The notes under the pieces: model-generated | What the model saw: the letters and a program-made list of their open reading frames with translations, nothing else | Databases searched by the model: none | What the model was told of the DNA's origin: nothing | Source: Trichomonas vaginalis G3 | Lineage: Eukaryota; Parabasalia; Trichomonadida; Trichomonadidae | Assembly: GCF_026262505.1 (NCBI RefSeq) | Contig: NC_067203.1 | Coordinates: 22,053,411-22,117,410, forward strand | Direction: 5' to 3' | Length of the DNA: 64,000 bases | Made by a program: the position numbers and the translations under genes | Shown here: positions 19,947 to 32,422 of the stretch, one piece after another | Layout of the letters: each line of letters opens with the position of its first letter | Position numbering within the stretch: the stretch's first letter is position 1

Positions 19947-22900
19947 TCAGAACTTCAACTTACGAATAAAGCTTGTTTTAGTCGTTATTGAGAAGTTAAA
20001 CTTTTCAGCAAAGCAAGGACTAGAAGACTTACATAAGTCAAATCCAATCTCTTGACCGTCATAAAGTGCTTTATATAACTGCATAACACTGAACTCAGAG
20101 TCTTTGTCAAATTTTCCTTGCGGAACCATTAAACCTTTATCTTCATCATAGAAACACTGAACAGAGTCAGGAAACATTTCATTAGCGGTTAAAGCAATAA
20201 CATCTTGCTTCACGCCTTTCATTCTGCAGTGAAATGCAACTTCATTTAAATCGTTAGTGAGTAAGTCTATGTAGGTCTTCTTTCCACAAAATATTGACTT
20301 GTATGCTAAACTTTGTTTTCCAGGTGTTATTTCTGCGAAGTCACTATGAAACTGACCAAGGTTTTTACCAATAAGTTCTCTACCGTATCTCTTCTTAAAT
20401 TCATGAGCTAAACGTGGTATGTCTTCATTGTAAATGTGCATCGAATCTGTATCCTGATAAAATGCTTTTAATCCTAAGTCTTCAATCGTGCAAAACACTT
20501 CATTCATAATACGTTTTGACATTGATAGAATATTTACACCAAGTGGACAGAAGTTAAAGTGTCTGCAAATGCTTTTCGTTAGCTTGAAAATAGTTTTATC
20601 TGAACCATCCAAACCTTCGAACTTCACTATATGGTTGTAGTTTCTGATGGCATATCTTATAGCATCTTTGTCATCTACTATGGTTATTTTTGACTCAATA
20701 GGAGATAAAATGGTTTTGCCATAAATGCTGTTCAGAATGAGTTTTATAATTTCTTGTAATGGGTTTTCTTCTTTCTTATACTTTAACCTTAACTCAAACA
20801 ACTTCTTTACTTCATCTCTTATTCTAATATCTCTGTTTCCATCGTAATAGTATCCTTGCAACACTTCACATTTGACACCTTGATATTTTATGAGGTCTTG
20901 TAATGTTATATGGTCAACATACATTAAACAGCAAGTGTTTGAACTTCTGGGAACGTTAAGTTCTGGATTTAGTTCAGGGTCACAAACTATTAAAGGAAAG
21001 TGTCTATGTATTCCAATCTCTGTTATCTTAATGAGAACAAAGAAGCCAGACATAAACTTTTCACCAATGGGTTCCTTTTGGTCGTCATCGAATAAATGCT
21101 TTAACAAATACTCTGTGCTTAGCATCTCATCCTTCATAACCTTTGGAATTCCTTCTAAAGTATAAAGTCTTGCTATAGCTGATGGATATAATGAAACAGC
21201 GTCGAAGTCAGCAATGAGTTTCTTTTCGCTCTTTTGTTTCATGTTATCTGACAACATACATCTTCCACCTTGAATGCATCTCGAAATAAATTCTCTTGGT
21301 TTATTTGAGAGGTCATAAAGATTTCCATTCGGGAAGTACACTCTGTTCTCAAATAATTTGTTAGCAATTGAACAAATACTAACGTAGTCATAAACGTTTA
21401 AATCAAACTCTTTCAATAAGTCATTGCGGAACTTTACAAAACCTTCTCTTAAAATTCTTACATCTTGTTTGCAGTAAAACGTGCTATATTTTTCTAAGTC
21501 GAAGTGGTTCTCATCTATTCTAGAGTGTGGTAGAATTTACGAAAAAGTGACACTTAACCTTAAATTTCCAAACACTATTTTTTGATTGTATTTTGTTATT
21601 TATATATTTATATATGTATATATTTATATATGTATATATTTATATATATTATTATATATATGTATATATTATATATGTATATATTTATATATGTATATAT
21701 TTATATATGTATATATTTATATATGTATATATTTATATATGTATATATTTATATATGTATATATTTATATATGTATATATTTATATATGTATATATTTAT
21801 ATATGTATATATTTATATATGTATATATTTATATATGTATATATTTATATATGTATATATTTATATATGTATATATTTATATATGTATATATTTATATAT
21901 GTATATATTTATATATGTATATATTTATATATGTATATATTTATATATGTATATATTTATTAGAAACTGCTTCATGCTGCATTGAGTATTGTTGAATAAT
22001 TTGAAGTAGTGGTTTTTGAAATCAGCACCCCTATGAGAGCGCTGGCGACCGAAACACCACTAGTAAGATTGTGTATTAGAAACTGCTTCATGCTGTGTTG
22101 AGTAAGCTTCGATATCTTTATCAGACCACCTTTAAATTAACCACTCACATTCTCACTGTGGTCCATCTAAAATTTGTAAGCTTTATGACATAAAATTATA
22201 TTATATGCAGGATCCCACCTATTACTTAATCTTTTTGGAATAAATGTTTTATAATATTTATCGATTGATTGTAATTTTTTGTATAAAAAAAGTTTTTTAT
22301 TTATATTAAAAATATATTCGGTTAATGATATTATCTTATAATTTGTAAATAAATCTAGTAATAAAATAACTTTAATAGTTGGTGTCACTTTTTCGAAAAT
22401 TCTGGTTTTTTCCCTTCTCTTAAAATTCTTACATCTTGTTTGCAGTAAAACGTGCTATATTTTTCTAAGTCGAAGTGGTTCTCATCTATTCTACAACCTT
22501 TGATGGAATCTATGTTCTTCATAAATGTATCTGCATCCTTGACAAACTTACATGCTTCAGAAATGACACCAGTTCTGTTGTCATTTGCTAACAAAGTACT
22601 GCTGTAGTAGTTGTATGGAAATACTTCTTTCGGTCCTGTTTGTAAGTTAAACATAGCAGGAAATAGTTTAAGCTTCTTATTTATAACACTGTAAGAGTCT
22701 TTTATAATAATTGCCCGTCCTTTATATAAACCAGTTATTTGCATTGTTCGTGAACCTTTAATGATGGGAGTTCCTTTCACTTCTGTCATGTGTCTTAAGA
22801 TGAAGTTTATGTCATAGCTGAGGTTATGGAAATATATTAAACTCTTGTCAGGAAGTCGTTCCAAAAATTCTGTTGCACAGTTCTGACCCCAAATGCTTTC

Positions 22901-23878
22901 ACTCACTGAACCATCTTCACTGTCGTAACATATGTTAAAAGCTTTATGAAAGCCATCGGTACTACACTCAAAGTCAGCAAAGAAAACGTGCTCAGGAATG
23001 AACTTGCACTTATTTTTATTTACTTCTTTTGACTCGGCTTTCTTCTTCAGTTGTACACAATACTTTGGAGCATATGTCAAATCTTTAAATGGTGCAAGGT
23101 TCTGTTTATATATAAGTCAGTCGTAATATGTGAAAAGTTCTCCTATAAGAAATAGGTTCGAAATATTTGCACTCCACAATGTTTTCATAACATCCCATAA
23201 CGGTGTTGTTCTATCATAACGAACTACATATTTGTTCTCTCTCATTGTATATATTTTCATCTGTTTTTCAATGTTCATTCCACCACACTCCTTCAAGATT
23301 TCTTTGTAATTTCTGACGAAGTATGTTGTCATTGGAAGTCTTTCGTTAGCATGTAGTGGTCTTCAACAAGAAGTAGGTCAATTAGTTCGAAACAGTTTCA
23401 CATTCTTTTGGTATGTATCCTCTTTTTATTTCATTATAATCTTGAGTCATTGAAGTAACCAATGGTAACATTAAATGCTATACCTGTTGCGTCAGAAATT
23501 TCTTGTACTTTACTTTGAGGAAAGTCTCTAACACGAATGACTTCTCTCATGTGGTCAAATAGTTTCTTCATTTCTCCAGCCTGAATGCAAGCATAAACGA
23601 AACAATGTCTTCTGTCATAAGTGTTGCAGTTCTTTTGTTCAGTTCATTGAAGATTTGGTAGCGTTCAAGATTTATAGGTAACGTGCAAAGATACTTCCAG
23701 AACTGACCGCTTCTCTTCTTATAAAACTTTTCTTTCACCATTATCTTTCCAAAGCTTTCTATAAGTGCTGGTTTCCTGTTTGCTTAAGAGCTTCCAAAAT
23801 GGCTTTCTGGTCATTTGTCAGTGTGCTTTCATCTCTATATGGTCTCTTTTTTGGTTTGCCTTTCTTTACATCTGACAT
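19947..23878 (-). CDS. polB: Protein-primed family B DNA polymerase region, interrupted by an inserted element (Polinton copy 1)
   Basis: On the minus strand the gene begins near ATG 23878 ([13 protein letters not shown]). The exonuclease part (about 22.4-23.1 kb) shows ExoI in [11 protein letters not shown], ExoII in [16 protein letters not shown] and ExoIII in [10 protein letters not shown]. The polymerase part (19947 to about 21522) shows motif [11 protein letters not shown], motif [12 protein letters not shown] and motif C YQDTDSMH. The compact exonuclease and these motif forms match protein-primed PolB of Polintons. An insertion of another element separates the exonuclease and polymerase parts. 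The upstream third lies at the start of the indel-rich tract. It would replicate the element's linear DNA. Confidence 0.88.
21442..21522. repeat. 81 bp direct repeat, left copy, flanking the insertion in polB
   Basis: The 81 bases at 21442-21522 are identical to 22413-22493. They are polymerase-gene sequence lying on each side of the inserted element, so the insertion created or used a duplication of 81 bp, far longer than usual transposon target duplications. Confidence 0.9.
21523..22412. mobile_element. Unclassified 0.89 kb insertion with short terminal inverted repeats
   Basis: The insert carries near its ends an inverted repeat of about 22 bp with one mismatch; its core AAAAAGTGACAC lies at about 21542-21554 and, inverted, at 22383-22395. 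Inside are a long TA-rich microsatellite, a small internal duplication (ATTAGAAACTGCTTCATGCTG near 21960 and 22077) and AT-rich unique sequence with no transposase. This looks like a non-autonomous, MITE-like DNA element, but the 81 bp flanking duplication is unusual and the family is not recognised. The other two polymerase copies lack it where visible. Confidence 0.65.
21595..21960. repeat. 16 bp TA-rich microsatellite/minisatellite
   Basis: About 20 nearly perfect tandem copies of GTATATATTTATATAT, preceded by a few irregular units. Three overlapping plus-strand open frames rich in Tyr/Ile come only from this repeat and are not genes. Confidence 0.95.
22413..22493. repeat. 81 bp direct repeat, right copy
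   Basis: Identical to 21442-21522; marks the right edge of the inserted element, after which the exonuclease part of the polymerase gene follows. Confidence 0.9.
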
Positions 23879-25260
23879 CGTTTAAGCCTTCATATTCTGT
23901 TAAATCATACATCTTTATTTCAGTAAGATTCTTTATGTTTGTCAAGAAGAAGTCATAGTGCATTTCAACAATACCTTGCGGCATTTGCTTCTATCTCTGA
24001 ATAAAGTTCTCCTTCAAGAGCTTGATGTAGTAATGTTCCAATATTATTGAAGGTTTTAACGTAGAACATTCATACTTCTCCCAGTTTTATAACATACCAT
24101 GCCATCTTTGTTGGAGAGTTTATTTTAATCTTCTCTAAGAGTCTCATGAAAACCTTACCGAAATGTTTGTGTAAGTAGTCTCTGTTGGTTCATTCTAAAG
24201 ATTCGATGTTAAAGTCAATGAGTCTATTGCCTGTCTTACACATTCCTCTTCCTATTCTCTTATCTTTTCTTTAACACATCTCTCACCTTCTTTTGGTTTG
24301 TCGTCAATGGAACGAATGAATCGTTAGCTTTGCGAACTTGTTCTATAGCACTTTTAAACATCTCTCTTCTCTGTTGTTTCAGTGTTGTCGTCTCTTCTTC
24401 TTGTTTTCAACAACGTTTGCATTTGTTATGTCAAACATCTCACGCCCTTACTTCATGAGAAAGAGCATTTACGAGTATGACCAACGTTTGCATTTGTTAT
24501 GTCAAACATCTCACGCTTACATTCAATGAGTATTGAACGTCTATGATAAGTAATAGCAACGTCATTTAAAGGAAATGCCTCTTGCATTTATGAACTCAAT
24601 GAATTCTATCATAAGTTATTTTCACCATTGTAGTCATTGAGAATGTCAGCGAGTGCTTTTTGTTTTGTCGCGTAATGTTTTGCACTCTACTTCTATGTTA
24701 GCTTCTGTTAGAAGTTGTTTTATTTTCCGAGTGTTCTAACTTAGACAACTTCCGATACATATCTTTAGTAGGAAATAAAATATTTTTTGAAAAAATTAGA
24801 TTAGATTTTTTAAAGTTTATTTTTCAAAAATAATTAATATTTTTTATTTTATGAAACACATGCAAGATTGCAAAGTTCTTTTCAATACAATGCTCTCTGC
24901 TACTGTCATCAAGAAATGAGTTCAATGGTGCTTCAAACGTTAATGTTATCTTTAACAAGGAAGTTTGTGAAAGAATCTAAGTTTGTCAGTAATGTCAGAC
25001 CATTAGCTATCGTCATGACCGCAACGTTATACTTCACAAGAGTTAGCAGTAGTTTTGAAAACAAAAGGGTTTCTTTCGTGAATGTCAAAGATACTCATTA
25101 TACTGTCCATAAAGAACTCTAACATTGACTTCTTTCAGTATTGCTATGAATCTTTCCGAACAGAAAGAATATAAGAAGGGTGAAACAAATGTGAAATATT
25201 ATCCTTCATCTCTGAAGACAATAAACGAACAAAGATGTTATACTTCTTGCCAATTTAATA
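23879..25260 (-). other. Polinton copy 1: indel-rich gene block not recognised
   Basis: Upstream of the polymerase start, short Lys/Glu-rich minus-strand frames (for example around 24.3-24.5 kb, with KSAIEQVRKANDSFVP) suggest one further protein gene. Frames are broken many times. A 34 bp phrase beginning CAACGTTTGCATTTGTTATG occurs twice (about 24410 and 24481). The plus-strand frame at 24868-25122 has no recognisable family. This block differs in content from the equivalent place in copy 2 (44.1-46.6 kb). Confidence 0.4.
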
Positions 25261-26075
25261 ATATATTTAAAAGTTTTCTGAAAGTGGAGAAGAACTTCAT
25301 CTAAACTTTCACATGGCGTTTCTTGAAGTTCTCTGTCTAAAGAAGTTCAAATATTTGTAAAGACATAGAACTTTCCTTTGTCTACACAACAAACAAAACA
25401 GGTCTTTCATATCGTTCAAAAGTGTGTAAAGTCCTTTACATGAAATAAAGTCTATATATTTTCTCAAACATCTTTCAAGAAGTTTGACATTTTTACTTAG
25501 CAAATAAATTTTAATGAAATGTTGTGGTCGTCAAATATTTTTATAACGTCTGGGAAACTATACTTTAAGTTCAACGTTTCACCTCCTTTCATAACGTATA
25601 TCTTGTCAATGACATTATATGAAACACCACAGCAACTAATGTCGGGTTCTATTTCTTTGATGTTATATCGTCTGCCTCTGTCAAAAGTTTCAATAGTTCT
25701 TCAAAACTTCATGAGTGCAATGACATATGAGTTCACTTTTACAGGGTTGTGTTCGACCAAGTTTAACATTACTTAAAGCTTGACAAATCTTCTCCTGAGT
25801 TTTAAGTTTGTCTTTCAGTTGTTGGTAGTCGTTTCGAATATCTGCAACAGAACTTAAGTCTCTGCTAACTTCAGGATATGTTGGTTCTTTTACAGGAACT
25901 ATTGTTATACCATCTTCGTCTTCGTATGTTCCCATTTCAACATCTCTGTCTTTGACATTGACAATAACACTTTGACTGTTTGTTTGAGTTGTGAATTAAC
26001 TTCACATCTGCCACCGCCATTAACCTTTTGAAACACTTACGCTTCTATTTTTCGGAAATGACATTTTACTTAGAA
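25261..26075 (-). pseudogene. Polinton copy 1: counterpart of two small genes seen at 46.6-47.3 kb
   Basis: Nearly the same DNA as 46610-47400 in copy 2, with scattered small differences. Minus-strand frames include one starting MGTYEDEDGITIVPVKEPTY and another Cys-containing stretch (CKSELICHCTHEVL). Function unknown. Broken in this copy. Confidence 0.55.
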
Positions 26076-26083
26076 TAAAAAGA

Positions 26084-26480
26084 TGGACGTATTCGGATAT
26101 CTCTTTGAATTGAAGCAGAACAAAGTTTAACACACACAAACAATACAAATACATTGACAGAATAGTTCTTTACACAAACAATGTAAATGTTATAGAATAG
26201 CAGTCTTTGCTGAACCTAAATATTTTCATAAAGCAAAGAAAGTTGTATAACCAGATGTGAAAGTTTTGACGTTGACAAAAATATAACTTCAAAACTGACC
26301 GATATTTCTAAACGAAAGTTTATAATACAATATTATGTCAAAACTGGCTACTGTCAATATTTGATGGAGAGAAGTCAGTTCAAGAACAACTTACTGACCT
26401 GCTGCCAAAATCTGCTCGATGGAACTGTCGTTATGCCAATCTGAGGAGCCCCAGCAGGTTTCATCGAACGAATCTTCAAA
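26084..26480 (+). pseudogene. Polinton copy 1: counterpart of the plus-strand 139-residue gene
   Basis: Starts ATGGACGTATTCGGATATC like the open copy at 47445-47864 and stays similar to its end, but is broken in this copy. It overlaps the 3' end of the second capsid-like gene on the other strand. Confidence 0.6.
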
Positions 26481-28020
26481 AGAGCATCTTCCGTGAAAAG
26501 TGCTATTGGTTTTGTAAACTTCTTTGCTCTCAATTCATCTGGACCGTCTCTGTCACCAGTATATTGTATTTGTACAGTACCAACAGTTGAAATACCACCC
26601 ATAAAGTTTCTGAGTCAGCAAATGGAATGCCAAGCCAAAAGTTTGAACGGTCTCCATTTGTATTGAGTTTTTTGACTCCTGTATGAGTCCATACTTTCAC
26701 ATATGGCATAATAGAAATTTGCATTCAGGTTAATAGTTGTTGTAAGTTGTTGTTAAAGTTCATAGCATCTAATGTCAAGTTGTAGACTCATATCCTCAAA
26801 CTGTAGAATATTCTTCTCTTGGATAATATTTGCCATCTATGTTTATATGATATTTAATACCCAGGGTTGTAAGAAACAAAAATAGTCATTTATAGTTCGT
26901 CTGAACAGTACAAACATAGTATCTGCATGTTTCATTGCAGTTTGTTAAAGCAATATCTGTTCTTGCACCTGGGTCAGCACTTTGGTTTCCAACTTCACCT
27001 GCAAAGTCTTTGACAGATATTTGGTGTATAGGGACATAAGTGGAACTGCAATATATTTGGCAGCTAAAGCATTTGAAATATCTGGTCCAACATATAGACT
27101 GCAAGTCTGCTTTCTATTCTCTTGCATTCAAATTTTTCGCATGTAAACTTAACTGGGTCCCAAGCATTTCCAGCAGCATTGAAAAATAGTTTACTTCAGT
27201 GTTGAAGTTTGAGAAACCAAAGTCTAAGTCAACTTTGTCTTTGCAAAAGTCACAGAACTTGGCTCCACCAGTTCCAGCTACAGTAATGCTGAATGGGTCT
27301 TGTGTTTGGTGCAATGACTAAGTTATTTTGCTTGGAGTAAGTCAATAGAAATTTTCCTGCCCAGTTTGGCAAGTATCTTAAAAACCTGAAGATGAGGAAA
27401 GATGACAAAGGAACTCTAAGTTTCAGTTTTACTTTAGTGGCAGCAGTTCCATCTGAACCAGAAAGTTAACATAAACTCCTGGAACGTTAGGGTCAAGTCT
27501 TCTTATTTTTCTCAATAGTTGCATATTGGTCTGTTTGTTCTCTAGCTTGTGGTTGTACTGAGTTTCTCAAAGCGAACCATTCATAGTTTGCCCATGTTAC
27601 TGTTTGAACTAAGTCAGAGTTAGAATATATTCTTATATCCATGAAAACTTCTGGGAGCATATTGGTATCCGACATAGAAAATTCCATTGCAACCTTTCTT
27701 TCAGACAACTTGGCAGAAGGCTTTATTTCAATGTCTTGTTCCACGTATAAGAATGAGTTGTCAATAGAAATAATATGAAACCTGTCGCAAGCAATATCTT
27801 CTGTTGTTGAAGAACCTTCTCCAAACTCACCTACGTTTCCATAAAGAACAGCAGTTGTATATTCGTAAAGTTCCAGGACTATTTCTGACCTCTAATGGCA
27901 TTGTCGCATTCGTTATACCATTCAGAAACATTTCCGTTCATGGCATCCAAAACTGTTGGCGTTATATTCTGAGCGGCGTACATTTCATATGGGTAAAAAT
28001 ATAGAATAGTTGGATTTATG
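26380..28020 (-). pseudogene. Polinton copy 1: second capsid-like gene, broken
   Basis: Homologous along its length to 47758-49360 in copy 2, with several breaks. Recognisable pieces include GDRSNFWLGIPFADSE and AKYIAVPL. See the copy 2 entry for the capsid argument. Confidence 0.6.
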
Positions 28021-28022
28021 TG

Positions 28023-30500
28023 TCATAATAGAACCCATTCGTACCAAGCTTTTATTCTTTTTCCTGACTGAGTTTTGTTGCATCTTTGCTCATGTTCACC
28101 TAGTATGTTGTAAATTCCCATGTCCTTTTGCCTTGGGCTCTGGTCGCCCATCTCAGGTAACCTATATCCTACGAAAGATTTCGTCATAGTTTGTATTTGA
28201 GTCTCGCGTATTGTTTGCATGACTCTTTTCTGAGTTTCGGTTCAAGCTCTTCAAACAGAGCTTGTTCCATATGGAATAAGCTCGTTTCCAAATATATTGT
28301 TTTGTAGCCATTCTGGTTTTCTTTCCATGTAAACCAATAATATCTTTGTGAATGGGAAAGCTTTTACCCAATGTTCCAGTCTTGCGTCATTTATTTCTGT
28401 AGTTGGTTTTATTTTGTCAAGGAACATGTTTTTCAATACTAACATTTCATTTGTACTGTCCATTTGAGTTTTCTTAAATATTCATCCCTTCTCGATTCAT
28501 TGTTTGCAAAGTAAGTTTTTATGACATTTTGCAAACTTTCATTTGCAAGGTCATGTACAATAGGTTCTCTTCCTTCTCTCTCCCTAACTCTCTTTCTAAA
28601 CTCTTCACCAAATATACCATCTCTATGGTTCTGTGTAGTTCTTTGAGATAAAGTTTTAGAACGTCAGGTGTTATATTTCCATCAGCCATGTTCATTTCAT
28701 ACTGGTCCAAAATATCTGCATCTTTCATATCTTTCAATGGCATTAAAGCCGCGCTGAAATACTAGCTATATCTGTTCACCATTCGCTTCCATTGCGTCTA
28801 CAACTTCTTGAATTGTGGTTGTAAGTTTATAACCACCTATCCGGATTAGCTTTATGACCCCATCTCATTGTAGTTCCATAGTCTGCAGAAACAAAAGTAG
28901 GTTGTTTCCATCTTGGTTAGGTTCTGAATGAACTTTTAAACAATGTTTCATTTCTATATGTTTTGTTGAAATTTAACCTTTTATTTTCACCGAGTTCATC
29001 CAAAGATTGAACGTTATATGCTCGTAAGTAAAAAGGATTGTTGTATTTGCGTACATTTTCTTTCAGTTCTTCCATTCTATGCTGAATATTTCATCTGATG
29101 TTGAGTCTTTGTATGTCGGCGAACATTTTTCGATATTCTTCTACTATGTCAGCCGAATTTTGCTTAGACTTTGAAAGATTCCATATTCTCCGCATACTCT
29201 TGTTGGGGGTCAAGATTTTTCGGCTGTTCCAAATCTTCATCTAGTTCTGTGAAGTTAGTTTCCAAAGGAGGGACTTGTTCGTTTCCTTCAGGCTCTTCTA
29301 GCTGTGTTGCTGAACTATTTCTTCCATGTCTGGTTGTATCTGAACTTCTTCCTGTGGAGTTTCTTCTGTACCTCATCTGCTGGCATTTCATATATTCGAG
29401 ACCGTTTTAACAAGTTCCCTATTTAAGTCATCCGCATTCATAACCCTTTCTTCTTTCGTTCCGTCTCTATTTTTTACCGCGTTTCATGAAGATAGTTGAA
29501 TTATCATTTATCTCTGACACCAAATATCTCGGAGTAAATTCATCCATGTCATTTGGATGATATGCTATTAAATCATATCCCTTAGCGAGCTTGTATTTTC
29601 CAGGTTTGAAATTATATCCCATTTGGTGCTGAACCATAAAGCTAAATAGGTTCGGGTCAGTATTTCCTTCCTTGAACTTTCTAATAGCTTCTTTATATCT
29701 GTCACTAAAGTCAAGAGTACTCTGTAATCATATTCTTCCTTAAGCATTTTTAAAATTCTTGGTTCCTGTTCTCTACTTCTTTTATATGCTCTTGCTCTGT
29801 TTGTGCTGTGTGGAGGTGGTTGTTGTGCTGGTTGTGGAGGTGGTTGTGTGTTGGTTGTTGTCCTTGCTCGGTTGTTTGTTGTTGTGTGGATTTTGAACTG
29901 TTGGTTGTTGTGTTTGGTTTGGTGCATGCCTGTGTCTGTGTCCATGTGACGATGTAAATGTTTTAGGTAGTCCTGGTGCAGGTGCTTCTCTTGGAGGTTT
30001 GGTGGTATATAAGTTCCACTAGCTAGTATATAAGTTCCACCAGCTGTATATAAGTTCACCAGCTGCACATATGTTCCATCTGCAGCATAATGTCTACCTG
30101 ACTTTTCGTTTTAAAAGAAGCATTTACTAGGTCTGTTTTGGTCTGTTGTAACTCTTTTTCTTGACTTTCCACAACAGTTGCTCTAACGGCGTCATAGGCC
30201 ACTTTGAAATGCCTGTCTCGTTGCTGCATCTGTTATTTTCGTCATATTTTGTGGCTACTTCTCTTAACTCTTTGTCGAAACCTTCAGACTTCAGTTTCTT
30301 TCCAGATGAGAAGTCGTTCACTTGTTTACCTTTACTATGAAGAGCTTCGAAGGCATTCTTAAAGTCGGCATTCATTAAAGCTTCATTTGAACTGTCTTCA
30401 TCCGCTTGTATTTTTGTCCTTATTGACCTATAAGTTGGGCTGCTTTGGCGTTGGCTTGGCATCTAACCAGTCATTATTACTTTTATATTTCTGCGCTTTC
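28023..30500 (-). pseudogene. Polinton copy 1: large low-complexity protein gene, broken
   Basis: Homologous to 49400-51918 in copy 2 and broken many times. The Pro/Gln-rich and GTYIP-repeat regions are recognisable at 29.8-30.07 kb. Confidence 0.6.
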
Positions 30501-30509
30501 ATTGCCTTT

Positions 30510-31212
30510 TGCATGGCTGCGTCGTTATTTTACTTTCTTGTGCTAAGTTTTCATACTGTACGGTTTGGTTTTGCAACTGTAAAAGTTTTTCGCCTTTAAC
30601 ATTGCTTCAACTTCTTTTTATAACTCATCCGCTATCCATATATGTCTTCATGCGCTTTTTTTATTTCTTCATCTTTCAGTACTTTATATTGAGTAGTATG
30701 GTTTTTTCAATTTATAACATCTTGTTCCATTTTTGCTACTTCTCTTGCTTTTCTGACACTTTTTTCGCATATCTCTGTACTTATTCTTTCCGTTGTTCTT
30801 CTTCTTCTTTTTTCTCTCTACGTTTAACTTCATTGAGTTTCTTTGTGTGTCTGTCATATTCTAGTTTCTTTTCGTTTTCACTTATTTGTTTCTGTATGTC
30901 TATGTTTGACTTTTTGACATCTGTTATTGATTTTGAGTGAACTCAAATTCATTTGACTTTGAGGGTTATAAGCTGTTCCTCTGCAGCTCCACCATAGCCT
31001 GCCATTTTTCGCTAAAAGTGCCGCTCTTAAAACCTCCACTCTGTGCACCAATAACTCGGTTTAAAAGCAAGGTTGCTTGCATTTGTTGCAACATAGTGGG
31101 GTCATATTATCATTGTTGTTGCAACTGTTGTTGTGTGTCAGTTTTACTATTGGATGTTTCAATGCTCCCTTCCTCTTACGTATATTCTTACGTAGCTTAC
31201 GTGGCATTTTAA
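30510..31212 (-). pseudogene. Polinton copy 1: basic coiled-coil protein gene, broken
   Basis: Homologous to 51956-52621 in copy 2; start region rich in Arg/Lys near 31208. Broken in this copy. Plus-strand frames over this stretch are Phe/Ser/Cys-rich antisense shadows. Confidence 0.6.
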
Positions 31213-31383
31213 GTGAAGTAAAAAACGGTTTTTGACAGATGTTTATATGACACCATTAATATGATGTAAATAACAACGGTTTTGGTTTTGTCACCGGCTG
31301 TCGGCTGGGTTCGGTCCTCCTCTTGGGTTTGGGCAAAATTCTTAGGCTAGAGGGCACGAAGTGCCTGGAAAGCCCCACTTCCT

Positions 31384-31872
31384 TTTTTTTTTTTTTTTTT
31401 TTTAAGGAAAATCTCGTAAGATTTTGAATATAATTCAATTCCAATACTTAATGTAATCGAATTTACATTCCAATGCTGATTCATTAATCAGTAAATTGGA
31501 TTTTCAGATACATTCAAAAAGCAAATCAATAAAATCAGAAGATTTTCATTTAACATATAGTATTGTAGTGGTAGGATAATTGCTATGATTAATTTTTATG
31601 TGTAGTCATAATATTAAATTTCAGAAGAATTGAACATTTCCATGTAAATCTGTACTACAAAAAATTGTTTCTTTTGTACTTGTTTTGTGATAAAAAATTT
31701 CATGGAAATAGGGAGTATAGAGGAACGACCATTTAACTAAGATTAATAACTTTAATGTAAATACAATAAGTTGTTCTTAGAATTAGGTAGTTTAATTTTG
31801 AATAAATATAAATGTAATATTGAAACTGTAAAATAAAAATAATATGTTTAGTGTTGAGCCCTGTAAAAAACT
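31384..31872. other. Host spacer between Polinton 1 right tip and the TMCO1-like gene
   Basis: Starts with a T tract of about 20 bases directly at the Polinton tip, then AT-rich sequence nearly the same as 52801-53293. It holds short repeats of ATTCAATTCC/AATTTACATTCC type but no gene. Confidence 0.6.
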
Positions 31873-32422
31873 TTATGCATTTGGAAGACCTTTGAAACAT
31901 ACAACAATAGACTGTTCTGGAAGATAAAATCACGGCTTTTGTGATAGCTTCTTTGAGCCATGTGTTGTAAGCATGAAAACAAAAGAAGAATGAGGCATCT
32001 TGATAAGTCTTCAGTCTCAAGATCTCTATGTGTCAAGAATTTTGAGAGAAGATGTAACTTCAAAAGAAGTTTGAGGCAAACTTTGTTCTGAAGTAATCTT
32101 GAGCATGAAATGGAATGAATCATGAAGAATGCCGAGAACCAATTTTTGGAAGCATGACTGCCTTGGCTGACATTTTGTGATATTTACCAATTTCTATTCC
32201 AATTTCTTAATACGCTTGCATTCTTCTCTCTGTTTCTTCATCATCATTTGATTCTGCCTTTAATTCGTTTAACTGCTCAGTTTTTTGAGAATGTAATTTT
32301 TTGAGCCTTTGAACATTTCTCTCTTCTATAAATAAACACCCAACTAAGGAAATTGATGAGAACAAGTTTGCAGCACACATAAGAAAGAAAGGCAAGGTTT
32401 GGTAATGAGTTGATTTTACCAT
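31873..32422 (-). pseudogene. TMCO1: TMCO1-like gene, indel-damaged copy (host block 1)
   Basis: This copy aligns to the intact gene at 53294-53848 over its whole length but is 5 bp shorter overall and is split into short frames in all three phases. Differences from the intact copy are mostly single-base gains and losses in homopolymers, not substitutions. That pattern is unusual for a natural pseudogene and fits low-accuracy sequence. The ATG and stop positions are conserved. See the intact copy for function. Confidence 0.8.

Larger units (their letters stand above)
15243..31383 (-). mobile_element. Polinton/Maverick element, copy 1 (with a nested insertion)
   Basis: Gene content (family B polymerase with protein-primed features, capsid-like proteins) and a size of about 15.2 kb without the nested insert fit the Maverick/Polinton class abundant in trichomonads. 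The left tip begins AGTTAGTAT directly after the mariner TA. The right tip is placed at CCCCACTTCCT before a T tract, by comparison with copy 2. Reading inward, both tips share AG..AGT..GGCT and GGCACT, as expected of terminal inverted repeats. The left half is nearly whole but carries a 0.97 kb insertion in the polymerase gene. The right half has dozens of small breaks. Capsid-like proteins of copies 1 and 3 differ at only about 1% of residues, so the element is young. Confidence 0.88.

Noticed and set aside
21582-21995. Three overlapping Tyr/Ile-rich ORFs of 125-137 codons
   Set aside because: They are translations of a 16 bp TA repeat.
30387-31212. Plus-strand Phe/Ser/Cys-rich ORFs
   Set aside because: Antisense shadows of the minus-strand coiled-coil and large Polinton genes.
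31381-31403. Poly(A)/poly(T) tract as the tail of a retroposon
   Set aside because: It abuts the Polinton tip in both copies with no LINE/SINE body or target duplication beside it.
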